Below, piece after piece: positions 38,327 to 45,961 of a stretch of 64,000 nucleotides of DNA. Position numbers and translations under genes: made by a program. This DNA comes from Roseateles oligotrophus (lineage in GTDB: Bacteria; Pseudomonadota; Gammaproteobacteria; Burkholderiales; Burkholderiaceae_C): contig NZ_JAJIRN010000007.1 of the NCBI RefSeq assembly GCF_025717515.1, positions 310,001 through 374,000 of the forward strand. Direction: 5' to 3'. The notes beneath the pieces are model-generated. The model did not search any database, had not been told where the DNA came from, and saw nothing but the letters and a program-made list of their open reading frames with translations. Numbering within the stretch: the first letter of the stretch is position 1; each line of letters begins with the position of its first letter.

Positions 38327-39004
38327 TCAGGCTGCCAAAGCATCGACCAAGATGCGGCCGTCGAGCAGGCGCAGGCAGCGATTGGCTTGCGCCGCATGGG
38401 CCGGCGAATGGGTCACCATCACCAGCGTCGTGCCCTCGTTATTGAGCTCGCGCAGGATGCGCATCACCTCGTCGCCCTGGGCGCTGTCGAGGTTGCCGGT
38501 CGGTTCGTCGGCCAGCAACAAGGCCGGGCGCGAGACGATGGCGCGGGCAATCGCCACACGCTGCTGCTGGCCGCCCGAGAGCTGCGAGGGCCGGTGGTTG
38601 GCGCGGTGATCAATGCCCAAGCGCTGCATCGCGGCATCAACGCGGCCGGCATGCTCGGCCACCGGCACATCGCCGTATTCCAGCGCTAACTCGATGTTCT
38701 CGCGCACAGAAAGGTCGTCGATCAGGTTGAAGCTCTGGAACACAAAGCCGATGCGGCCGCGCCGCAGCTTGCTCAATTGGCGCTCGTTCCAGCCGGTGAC
38801 GTTCTGGCCGTCGAACCAATATTCGCCGCTGCTCGGTGCGTCGAGCAGGCCCAGGATGCTCAAGAGGCTGGACTTGCCGCAGCCGGAGGGGCCGGTGATG
38901 GACAGATACTCGCCCGCCTCGATATGCAGGTCGATCTGGTTCAGCGCGGTGGTTTCGATGTCGCTATTGCGATGCAGCTTGCTCAGGTTTTTCAGCTTGA
39001 TCAT
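38327..39004 (-). CDS. ABC transporter ATP-binding protein (MacB/LolD type)
   Basis: A 225-residue ATPase with Walker A GPSGCGKSS, Q loop, signature LSGGQQQR, Walker B LLLADEPTGNLDS and the switch His in MVTHSP. The LDAPSSGEYWFDGQNV segment and overall length match the MacB/LolD/FtsE group that powers mechanotransmission permeases. It lies between the membrane-fusion gene (31 bases upstream) and the two permeases. Confidence 0.95.
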   Translation of the reverse strand: MIKLKNLSKLHRNSDIETTALNQIDLHIEAGEYLSITGPSGCGKSSLLSILGLLDAPSSGEYWFDGQNVTGWNERQLSKLRRGRIGFVFQSFNLIDDLSVRENIELALEYGDVPVAEHAGRVDAAMQRLGIDHRANHRPSQLSGGQQQRVAIARAIVSRPALLLADEPTGNLDSAQGDEVMRILRELNNEGTTLVMVTHSPAHAAQANRCLRLLDGRILVDALAA

Positions 39005-39035
39005 GGGTTGCTCCTTGGCATGTGGGGTAGGTGAA

Positions 39036-40280
39036 TCAGGATTTGATGTTCAGTAGCTTGGCGTCGCCGTACTGGCGCACCTTGGACGTGATCACGCGCT
39101 CGCCGGCAGCCAGGCCGTCCAGCACCTCGATGCGGCCGGCGGCGCGGCGGCCCAGGCGCACCGTGCGGCGCTCGGCGGTCTTGCCGTCGGCGCTCAACAC
39201 ATAGACCCAGGCGCCGCCGCTGTCGGCGTAGAAGGCGCCGTCGGCCAGCAGGCGCGCCTGTGCGGGCGAGCCCAGGCGGATGCGGGCGTCCAGGCTTTGG
39301 CCGGCCTGCATGCCGGGCGGCATGTCTTTGGCGAATTCCATCTCGACGCCGAAGCGGCCGTCCTTGACCTGCGGCAGGCGTTGCGACACCGTCAGGGGCC
39401 AGTTCTTGCCTGCCGCCTCCAGGCTGGCCTGCAAACCGGTCTGCACGCGCGCCAAATAGAACTCATCGACATTGCCGCTGAGCTTGAAGCTGGCGATGTC
39501 GTCGATGCGGCCGAGGCGGTCGCCCGGTTTGACCGAGCTGCCGACCTGCAGCGTGAAGCCGCTCAGCTGGCCGTCGCGCGGCGCGCGCGCCGACAGGCCG
39601 CTGGCGGCCTTTCGCACCACGGCCAGGCCTTCGCTCAGGCCCTTGACCGCGCGTTCCATCTCGGCAACGGCCTGCTCGCGGGTGCGCAGCTCGGCGGTGC
39701 CGTCTTGCTTGGCTTGTTCGAGCAGGCGCTGTTGTTGCGAGAGCTTGAGCTTGGCGTCCTCCAGCACCGCGTTCGACACGAAGCCCTGCGCCGCCAAGCC
39801 CTGCTGGCGCCTGAAGTCGTTCTCGGCCTTGGTCAATTCATGGGTGAGATTGCTGACGTCGCGGCGCTGCATCGCCTGTGCGTTGGCGAACGCCGTGCGC
39901 TGCATCGCCAAGTTGGCCTGCTGCTGGGCCACCTCGGCCGAGCGCTGCAAGATTTCTTGCTCGCGCTGCGGGTTGGACAAGCGGTAGAGCAGCGCGCCCT
40001 CCTTGAGCATGTCGCCATCGCGCACCAGCACCTCATCGACCCGGCCGCTCTCGGTCGCGTCCAGCAGCACCTGGTGAGCCGGCACGACCTGGGCGCGCAG
40101 CACCAACTCGTCGAGGAATTGGCCGTCGGCCACCGTCGCCAGGGTCAGGTCACTCATGGGCACGCTCAAGCCGCGCGGCACGCTGAAGTACAGCGCCGCG
40201 CCGGCGATGGCGACAGCGGCGGCAACCGCCGCCCAGCGCAGCGGCTTGGCGTATTTGTTCTTGGGCAGGGCGCGGTCCAT
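39036..40280 (-). CDS. HlyD/MacA-like membrane-fusion (periplasmic adaptor) protein
   Basis: An inner-membrane-anchored adaptor that links the ABC exporter to an outer-membrane channel. One helix (about residues 17-34, WAAVAAAVAIAGAALYF) precedes the barrel, a lipoyl-like half (VDEVLVRDGDMLKEGALL), a long coiled-coil hairpin (about 100-210), the second lipoyl half (SARAPRDGQLSGFTLQVGSSVKPGDRLGRI) and a terminal beta domain. I prefer ATG 40280 (MDRALPKNKYAKPLRW, 414 residues), because the sigma-54 promoter at 40346-40361 predicts a transcript start near 40335, almost on top of the earlier ATG at 40334 (432 residues). No outer-membrane TolC-like gene is in the window. Confidence 0.88.
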   Translation of the reverse strand: MDRALPKNKYAKPLRWAAVAAAVAIAGAALYFSVPRGLSVPMSDLTLATVADGQFLDELVLRAQVVPAHQVLLDATESGRVDEVLVRDGDMLKEGALLYRLSNPQREQEILQRSAEVAQQQANLAMQRTAFANAQAMQRRDVSNLTHELTKAENDFRRQQGLAAQGFVSNAVLEDAKLKLSQQQRLLEQAKQDGTAELRTREQAVAEMERAVKGLSEGLAVVRKAASGLSARAPRDGQLSGFTLQVGSSVKPGDRLGRIDDIASFKLSGNVDEFYLARVQTGLQASLEAAGKNWPLTVSQRLPQVKDGRFGVEMEFAKDMPPGMQAGQSLDARIRLGSPAQARLLADGAFYADSGGAWVYVLSADGKTAERRTVRLGRRAAGRIEVLDGLAAGERVITSKVRQYGDAKLLNIKS

Positions 40281-40345
40281 GGCGGCGCCACTGACGGGCG
40301 GTGTGGGTCGCAGCGAGTGAAGGTTTGCATTCATGCCTGAGTCAT

Positions 40346-40361
40346 TGCAAGCACCGTGCCA
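40346..40361 (-). promoter_or_regulatory. Sigma-54 promoter of the exporter operon
   Basis: On the minus strand: TGGCACG-GTGC-TTGCA, a full match to the -24/-12 consensus TGGCAC-N5-TTGC. The predicted start of transcription is about 40335. It lies directly before the membrane-fusion gene. Confidence 0.85.
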
Positions 40362-40397
40362 GCGTTTTCGCGCTTGTTCGGGCCGTTTTTGCGGCCG

Positions 40398-40417
40398 ACT
40401 GTCCGATTCCGGACAGT
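40398..40417. promoter_or_regulatory. Activator-binding dyad 1 (UAS)
   Basis: ACTGTCCGATTCCGGACAGT, with perfect 7-bp arms ACTGTCC/GGACAGT. It is centred about 55 bases upstream of the -24/-12 element and in the leader of the divergent regulator gene. Confidence 0.7.
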
Positions 40418-40430
40418 CTTTTGCGGGCGC

Positions 40431-40450
40431 GATGGTCGAATCCGGACAGT
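40431..40450. promoter_or_regulatory. Activator-binding dyad 2 (UAS, one arm degenerate)
   Basis: It shares TCCGGACAGT with dyad 1, but the left arm reads GATGGTCGAA. The centres are 33 bp apart, three helical turns, as expected for cooperative binding of an NtrC-type activator. It ends 22 bases before the regulator ATG, so autoregulation is likely. Confidence 0.6.
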
Positions 40451-40472
40451 CCGCGCTGCTACGCTATCGACC

Positions 40473-41810
40473 ATGGCAATTTTGATCCTCGACGACGACC
40501 CCGATGTGGGCACGGCAGCCCGCTTGCTGCTGCAACGCCGCTTTGGCCCGGTGCGGCTGCTGCAACGGCCGGCCGAGCTGGCTGCGGCCATGGCTGCGGA
40601 GCCGGTGGAGCTGCTCTTGCTGGACATGAACTTCCTGCCCGGCCATACCGACGGTGCGCAGGGTCAGGCCTTGCTGCGCGAGGTTTTGGCGCGCGGACCC
40701 AAGGCGCCACCCGTCATCGTGATGACCGCTTACGCCGAGGTCAGCCTGGCGGTGGCGTCGCTGAAGGCCGGTGCCTTCGACTTCATCACCAAGCCCTGGG
40801 ACAACCAGAAGTTAACAGCCACCGTGGCGGCCGCGCTGGCCAGTCGGCAGACCACGGCCCCTGTGGCCACCAGCTTGCTGGGCGAGTCACGCGCGATGCG
40901 TGAGCTGCGCGCCTTGATCCAGAGCGTCGCGCCGACCGAGGCGAATGTGCTGGTGCTGGGCGAGATGGGTTCCGGCAAGGAGCTGGTGGCGCGGGAAATT
41001 CATGCGCTGTCCAAGCGCGCCGGCCAGACCTTTTTGGCCGTCGACCTGGGTGCGCTGAGCGAGACGACGCTGGAGAGCGAGCTGTTCGGCCACAAGCGCG
41101 GCAGTTTTACCGATGCCCGCAACGAGCGGCCCGGGCGCTTTCAGGCGGCCGAGGGCGGCACGCTGTTTCTGGACGAAGTCGCCAATCTGCCGCTGGCCGG
41201 CCAGGCCAAGCTGCTGACCGTGCTGGAGCGGCGCGAGGTCACGCCGCTGGGGGCGGACAGCGCGCAGCCGGTCAATGTGCGCATCGTCAGCGCGACCAAT
41301 CTGGATGAGACCTCGCTGTTTGATGCGCAGCGTTTCAGGCCCGACCTGCTGTACCGGCTCAACACCATCGTCTTGCGCGTGCCGCCCTTGCGCGAGCGGC
41401 GCGACGATGTGCCTTTGCTGCTCAATCACTATCTGGCCCATTACGCCGAACAGTACGGCAAGCCGGCTCGGACCTGCAGCGAGGCGGCGCTGGCGGCGTG
41501 CCAATCGCATGACTGGCATGGCAATGTGCGGGCGCTGCGCCATGCCTGTGAACGCGCCGTTATCTTGGCACAGGGGCCGCAGTTCGAGGCGGCGGATTTT
41601 GCGCTGCAGGGCGGCGGGCAAGCGCCTGACGCCGCAGCGCCGCCAATTTCTAGCGTGAGTAGCGCGGTGCCCTTGCCCTTGAGCGATATGGAGCGAGCCG
41701 CCGTGGTCGAGGCGATGCAATCGGCGCAAGGCAATATCAGCCAGGCCGCCAAACTGTTGGGTCTGAGCCGGGCGGCGCTGTACCGCCGTTTGGAAAAGCA
41801 TGGACTCTAG
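40473..41810 (+). CDS. Sigma-54-dependent response regulator (NtrC family)
   Basis: A 445-residue activator: receiver domain (AILILDDDPDVG, phospho-acceptor Asp51 in LLLDMNF, Lys in FITKPW), AAA+ domain (Walker A-like GEMGSGKE, Walker B GGTLFLDEVANL, arginine-finger region RFRPDLLYRLN) and a Fis-type helix-turn-helix (GNISQAAKLLGLSRAALYRRLEKHGL). The sigma-54-contact loop, normally GAFTGA, reads GSFTDA (41100-41117); such variants occur in some activators. The start ATG 40473 was chosen because it begins the receiver fold. It is divergent from the exporter and overlaps its kinase gene by 11 bases. Confidence 0.92.
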   Translation: MAILILDDDPDVGTAARLLLQRRFGPVRLLQRPAELAAAMAAEPVELLLLDMNFLPGHTDGAQGQALLREVLARGPKAPPVIVMTAYAEVSLAVASLKAGAFDFITKPWDNQKLTATVAAALASRQTTAPVATSLLGESRAMRELRALIQSVAPTEANVLVLGEMGSGKELVAREIHALSKRAGQTFLAVDLGALSETTLESELFGHKRGSFTDARNERPGRFQAAEGGTLFLDEVANLPLAGQAKLLTVLERREVTPLGADSAQPVNVRIVSATNLDETSLFDAQRFRPDLLYRLNTIVLRVPPLRERRDDVPLLLNHYLAHYAEQYGKPARTCSEAALAACQSHDWHGNVRALRHACERAVILAQGPQFEAADFALQGGGQAPDAAAPPISSVSSAVPLPLSDMERAAVVEAMQSAQGNISQAAKLLGLSRAALYRRLEKHGL

Positions 41811-43065
41811 GCGCGCGTTCAGCCGCTGGCCGCTGCTGTTGTGGGTCGCCTTGATGTGCCTGGGCGCGGCCTTGGCCGGCTGGCAGCATGAGGCGCCAAG
41901 GCCGCTGGTGCTGGCGCTGCTGCTGATGTTGCTGGGCTTGTACGGTGCGCAGGGTCAACTGAGGCGTCTGCTGGCGCTGGCCGACGCGGGCTTGGCCGAG
42001 CCGCTGCGGGAGCCGCCCGAGTCGGCCCGCGCCGCCGAGCTGACCCAGCAGCGCATGCTGCGCAATGAGGCCTTGTTGGAACATGCGCCGGTGGCCTTGT
42101 GGCATCAGTCGGCCCAGGGTCGGGTCTTGCCGCTGAACAACGCCGCGCGCCGATTGGTGGCGCCCGGTGGGGCGACGGACAGCGCCGATCTGCTGGCGCG
42201 CCTGGCGCAGCCGCGCGAGCAAAGCGCCGGCCATAGCCTGTTCAGCTTCGAGAGCGAGCGCGGCAGCGAGCGCTGCCTGCTGGCCGGCCGCGATCTGGTG
42301 CTCGGCCAAGTCCCAGAGCGCCTGCTGGCGCTGATGCCGATCGAATCCGAGTTGGAGGCCGAGACGCTGAAGGCCTGGCGCCAGTTGGTCCATGTGCTGA
42401 CGCATGAAATCATGAACTCGCTGACGCCGATTTCCTCGCTGTCGCGCACCGCGCGGGAGTTACTGGCGGAGCAGGGCGGGGCCGACTCACCGGAGCAGCA
42501 AGACCTGACCCTGGCGATGGACACGATTGCGCGCCGGGCCGATTCGCTGGCCAGCTTTGTCGGCAACTACCGGCGGGTCAGCGAGCTGCCCGAGCCCAAG
42601 CTGGAGCCGGTGCGTTTGAGCGAGTTATTTGCCCGCTTGGAAGCATTGACCAGTGGCGATTGGGCGGCGCGCGGTGGTGCGGCGGTATTTGCTGTGGAGC
42701 CCGCCAGCCTGACGCTGATGGCCGACGCCGGGCAGCTGGAGCAGGCCTTGTTGAACCTGATCAAGAACGCGGCGCAGGCCTGTGCCGGTCAAGCCAAGCC
42801 GAGGCTGCATGTCACGGCCCGCCTGGTGCGCGGTGGGCGGCTCAGCATCGAGGTGCGCGACAACGGCCCCGGCGTGCCGGCCGGTCTTGAGAACGACATT
42901 TTCTTGCCCTTCTTCAGCACCAAGCCCTTGGCCAAACCGGGTGCGGCCGAAGGTGGCCAGGGCATAGGCCTGGCGGTGGTGCGCAATCTTGTTCACGGCA
43001 TGGGCGGCAGCGTGCGCCATGTCAAGCCGGTCAGTGGAGGGGCGGCGTTTGTGTTGAGTTTTTAG
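41800..43065 (+). CDS. Sensor histidine kinase partner of the sigma-54 regulator
   Basis: A 421-residue kinase with two N-terminal membrane helices (about 10-27 and 34-50) and almost no periplasmic loop, so the signal is probably sensed in the membrane or cytoplasm. A PAS-like region (LLEHAPVALWHQSAQGRVLPLNNAARRLV) precedes the H box VLTHEIMNSLTPI with His202. N box NLIKNAAQA, G1 DNGPGVPAG and G2 GGQGIGLAVVRNLVHGMGG are intact. The ATG lies inside the end of the regulator gene (11-base overlap), so the two are translated together. Confidence 0.92.
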   Translation: MDSRRAFSRWPLLLWVALMCLGAALAGWQHEAPRPLVLALLLMLLGLYGAQGQLRRLLALADAGLAEPLREPPESARAAELTQQRMLRNEALLEHAPVALWHQSAQGRVLPLNNAARRLVAPGGATDSADLLARLAQPREQSAGHSLFSFESERGSERCLLAGRDLVLGQVPERLLALMPIESELEAETLKAWRQLVHVLTHEIMNSLTPISSLSRTARELLAEQGGADSPEQQDLTLAMDTIARRADSLASFVGNYRRVSELPEPKLEPVRLSELFARLEALTSGDWAARGGAAVFAVEPASLTLMADAGQLEQALLNLIKNAAQACAGQAKPRLHVTARLVRGGRLSIEVRDNGPGVPAGLENDIFLPFFSTKPLAKPGAAEGGQGIGLAVVRNLVHGMGGSVRHVKPVSGGAAFVLSF

Positions 43066-43429
43066 AGGCGGCCAAGGGCTGGTGTAAACGGCGAACGTGC
43101 TGGCGTTGGTCAGCTCGGTTTCCGGAGCTGTCGAAGGGGGTTGAGGCTTGGCAGGCCATATGCGAGAGCGGCCTTTCAAGCCTTTGAATCCTCCCTGCTT
43201 CTCTGTTCGAGTGGCCGAACGACTTGGATTGCTCACACTGCGAGCCAAGCAGCCACATCATTCTGTGATGCAACTCACGCCCAAGGACTTTGCCCCCCCC
43301 GAACCAATGGAGGCCAGAGAAGGGTTGTCGACTAGCATGCGCTCACCCTTGAGGCTTGCCTGTTCCATTTGATTCCCATTCAATGGTCGGAGGAAGTCTT
43401 GCTCAACTACTCCGACAAAGGTCCGCCTC
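43066..43429 (+). other. 364-base intergenic region
   Basis: It lies between the kinase and the PEP-CTERM gene. The only structure noticed is a 7-bp inverted repeat GTCGGAG/CTCCGAC (43386-43392 and 43410-43416), immediately before the AAAGG that should be the ribosome binding site of the next gene. No terminator, tRNA or convincing small gene was seen. Confidence 0.5.
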
Positions 43430-44362
43430 GTGCCGAAATCAATTTCCTCTATCCGCCCTAGTTTGACCCTAAAAGGCTTACTGACTCTGGGCCTGCTTGC
43501 GGCATTTGCACCAAGCTTTGCCACCACAACGACAACGACGATTTCAGCCGGCACTGTGGTCACTCAGACCAGCAATTACTGGATGGGAGCGAGCGGGAAC
43601 ACCGACACACTGAACGTCACGGGTGCTGGCGCGGTATTTAACGCCTCGGGTCGGACCATTAACGTGGGTTCTGGCGGCACCGCTATCTTGAATATCAGCA
43701 ACGGCGGCGTCGTGATCGATGCCACTGGCAATGTGGGTAAGGAAATCGGTGGCTCAGGTACCGTCACGGTCACAGATTTGGGCTCGCGGTGGAGCAATAT
43801 CCTGCTCAATATAGGCGGCGGAGATTCCAGCAGAGTTGGCACCCTGAACATCAAGAGTTCGGGCAAAGTGGTAGCTACGGGTGACGTGGCCGTCAAGAAC
43901 GGTGGAACGGTCAATTTGAACGGTGGCAGCTTGGAAGCCACGGGGAACAATGGCGCCCCTTTTGGCGATGTCAGATTTGAGACCGGCTCGGTGTTAAGCA
44001 TGAAAGTGTTTGGCACTACCCCTCTCGAGCAGTATGGCCGGTTGACCACCCTCGGTTCGATGAACTTCAATGGCATGCTGAACCTCAGTTTTGAGAGCGG
44101 CTTTACGCCTTTATCGGGCAGCAGTTTTTCCCTGTTTGATTTCAAAGGCTTTAGCGGATCTTTTGGTACAGCTCAAGACAGTTATTCGCACATCACCGTC
44201 GCTGGCTTTGAGCGCTCCAAGCTGGACTTCTCCCATCTGGCCACCGATGGCACCCTGCGGGTGGCCGTAACAGCTGTGCCGGAGCCACAAACCTATGCGA
44301 TGCTCCTCGCCGGTCTTGGCCTCGTGGGCTTCGTTGCCCGCCGCCGCAGCAAGCAGCAATAA
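43430..44362 (+). CDS. PEP-CTERM sorting-domain protein with beta-helix-like repeats
   Basis: A 310-residue secreted protein. The signal peptide (KGLLTLGLLAAFAPSFA) is followed by a Thr/Gly/Asn-rich body with repeated short strands (NVTGAGAVFNASGRTINVGSGGTAILNISNGGVV), like autotransporter/filamentous beta-helix repeats. The C-terminus VPEPQTYAMLLAGLGLVGFVARRR is a classical PEP-CTERM signal: PEP motif, hydrophobic helix and Arg cluster. Such proteins are anchored and cleaved by exosortase during biofilm or exopolysaccharide export; no exosortase is in the window. The start is GTG 43430, with AAAGG eight bases upstream. A terminator follows the gene. Confidence 0.9.
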   Translation: MPKSISSIRPSLTLKGLLTLGLLAAFAPSFATTTTTTISAGTVVTQTSNYWMGASGNTDTLNVTGAGAVFNASGRTINVGSGGTAILNISNGGVVIDATGNVGKEIGGSGTVTVTDLGSRWSNILLNIGGGDSSRVGTLNIKSSGKVVATGDVAVKNGGTVNLNGGSLEATGNNGAPFGDVRFETGSVLSMKVFGTTPLEQYGRLTTLGSMNFNGMLNLSFESGFTPLSGSSFSLFDFKGFSGSFGTAQDSYSHITVAGFERSKLDFSHLATDGTLRVAVTAVPEPQTYAMLLAGLGLVGFVARRRSKQQ

Positions 44363-44672
44363 TCGACTGGCTTTGGCTGCATGACAGAACCGGCTCAAGT
44401 GGCCGGTTTTTTTATGGGCGGGCGCGAAAGATGGGTTGTCAGGGCTGCTAGGTGCATTGCCCAGCAATTGGGGTAGCCCATCAACCCCTTTGAAGGCGCA
44501 ATGAAGCGCAGAAGGCCGGGGCGCTTGCGCCGCAGGCGAGTTCCGGCATCGGGCGGGTAGCACCCCTCAATGGCTGCCGAACGATGCCACAAACCACCGG
44601 CACGGCTTCAAGCAGTAGCGCCGGGCACTAGCGTTCCCAAGATGAGCGCCAATCCAGCTCGCGGGCTTCAGC
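44363..44672. other. 310-base intergenic region between convergent genes
   Basis: It holds the terminator of the PEP-CTERM gene near its left end. The remaining ~260 bases contain no recognisable gene, repeat or minus-strand terminator. Confidence 0.5.
44388..44413 (+). terminator. Rho-independent terminator after the PEP-CTERM gene
   Basis: AACCGGC (44388-44394), a 7-nt loop, GCCGGTT (44402-44408), then a T run to 44413. Confidence 0.85.
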
Positions 44673-44999
44673 TTATTGGCCAAGCACCCATTTCGCGATT
44701 TGCCTGGCTTCCGCTTCGCTGACCAAGGGGCGTTCGGCTTGGTCGGGCATGGTGGCCTTGTTCCAGTGCGGGCCAGCGGTGGCTGCGCTGCCTTGACGAA
44801 TGATCGCCACCAGCTTGGCTTCGGCGTCCTTATTGCCCTTCCAATGCTGGGAAATCTTCTGGAATGAGGGGGCGGCACCGTCGGGTTTTGTCGTGTGACA
44901 GCCGAAACATTGCTTGTCCTGCGCGAGTTTTTCGTTCGCCATGGCGACAGCCGGAAGGCTAGAGGCGATTGCGACGCTGAGGATCAGGGCGATTTTCAT
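44673..44999 (-). CDS. Small periplasmic cytochrome c (class I, monohaem)
   Basis: A 108-residue precursor. The signal peptide MKIALILSVAIASSLPAVAMA is followed by one haem site CFGCH and a Met axial ligand in KATMPDQ. The c-terminal helix LVSEAEARQIAKWVLGQ is typical of the c551/c552 (cytochrome c5-like) fold. It probably shuttles electrons in the periplasm. The ATG at 44999 follows GGAG at eight bases. It stands alone, convergent with the PEP-CTERM gene and divergent from the two-component pair. Confidence 0.93.
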   Translation of the reverse strand: MKIALILSVAIASSLPAVAMANEKLAQDKQCFGCHTTKPDGAAPSFQKISQHWKGNKDAEAKLVAIIRQGSAATAGPHWNKATMPDQAERPLVSEAEARQIAKWVLGQ

Positions 45000-45283
45000 T
45001 GCTGAACTCCATTTGTCCGAAGGCCTTGGCAAGCGTAGAAGGCGCGGCCTCGGCTAATTTTGCGAAAAATCAAGAAGTGGCGGCTTCGGGCTTGGCGTTC
45101 AGCCTCAATGCCGATGCAGTTTTTCTTTTTTGACAAAGCCGATGTCTTGACGCTGCGCCAGCGCTTGAGGCTCGCCCATCTCTCCCATCTCGCCCGGCTC
45201 GATCAAGTACGCGAGCGTGTTGGTGACGGGCTGCCTGCGCCGAGTGCCGGCGTGGCTTTGGTTGCTCTTAAGGTTCGTGCCGC

Positions 45284-45289
45284 TATAGT
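45284..45289 (+). promoter_or_regulatory. Candidate -10 element (TATAGT) just upstream of the response regulator
   Basis: TATAGT ends six bases before the ATG at 45296; a weak -35 (TTGCTC, 45262-45267) lies 16 bp upstream. No Shine-Dalgarno is present, so the transcript may be leaderless. Confidence 0.4.
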
Positions 45290-45295
45290 TTTTGC

Positions 45296-45961
45296 ATGCA
45301 TATTCTCCTCATCGAAGACGACTTTGACTTCGGCGCCGCCTTGCAGCGTGCGCTCAAGGCCGAAGGCGTCAGCAGCGAATGGCGGCGCCGGCTGGCCGAT
45401 GCGCCGCGGCCGCCCTTTGCGGCGGAAGATCTGCTGTATGACTGTGTGCTGCTCGACATCACGCTGCCCGACGGCAATGGCCTTGATCTTCTGCAGCGCT
45501 GGCGCAGTGCCGGCGTGACCCTGCCCATCATCATGATCACGGCTCGCTCGGCGCTGGAAGATCGCTTGACCGGCCTTGACGGCGGGGCCGACGACTTCAT
45601 CATCAAACCCTTCGCCACTGCCGAGCTGCTGTCGCGCTTGCGCGCTGTGTTGCGCCGTTATGCGCAACAGTCCAGCGAGCTGTGGTGTGTGGGTGAGCTG
45701 CTGATCGAGCCGCGTGCTCACAGTGCGAGGCTGAGCGGCGAACGGCTGGATCTGTCGCCGCGCGAATTTCAATTGCTGCGCGAGCTGGCGCGTGAGCCCG
45801 GCGTGGTGGTGCCCAAGGGCTCGCTGGCTCAGCGCCTGGAGCCGCTCGGTGAGGCGCTGGATTTCAGCCTGCTTGAGGTCTATGTCTCGAACCTCAGGCG
45901 CAAGATAGGTGCCCAACGTATCCGCACGGTTCGCGGGGTCGGCTATATGTTGCAGCCATGA
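45296..45961 (+). CDS. OmpR/QseB-type response regulator
   Basis: A 221-residue regulator. The receiver domain has acidic residues LIEDD, phospho-acceptor Asp54 in VLLDITLPDG, the switch Thr in MITARS and Lys in FIIKPF. The winged helix-turn-helix domain reads ELLIEPRAHSARLSGERLDLSPREFQLLREL...VYVSNLRRKIG...RTVRGVGYML. The acidic-pair spacing and the short linker match the QseB/TctD/PmrA group. It overlaps its kinase gene by ATGA. Confidence 0.93.
   Translation: MHILLIEDDFDFGAALQRALKAEGVSSEWRRRLADAPRPPFAAEDLLYDCVLLDITLPDGNGLDLLQRWRSAGVTLPIIMITARSALEDRLTGLDGGADDFIIKPFATAELLSRLRAVLRRYAQQSSELWCVGELLIEPRAHSARLSGERLDLSPREFQLLRELAREPGVVVPKGSLAQRLEPLGEALDFSLLEVYVSNLRRKIGAQRIRTVRGVGYMLQP

Noticed and set aside
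43258-43563. 101-residue minus-strand frame before the PEP-CTERM gene
   Set aside because: It is antisense to the signal-peptide region, with Val runs mirroring Thr codons; no family resemblance.
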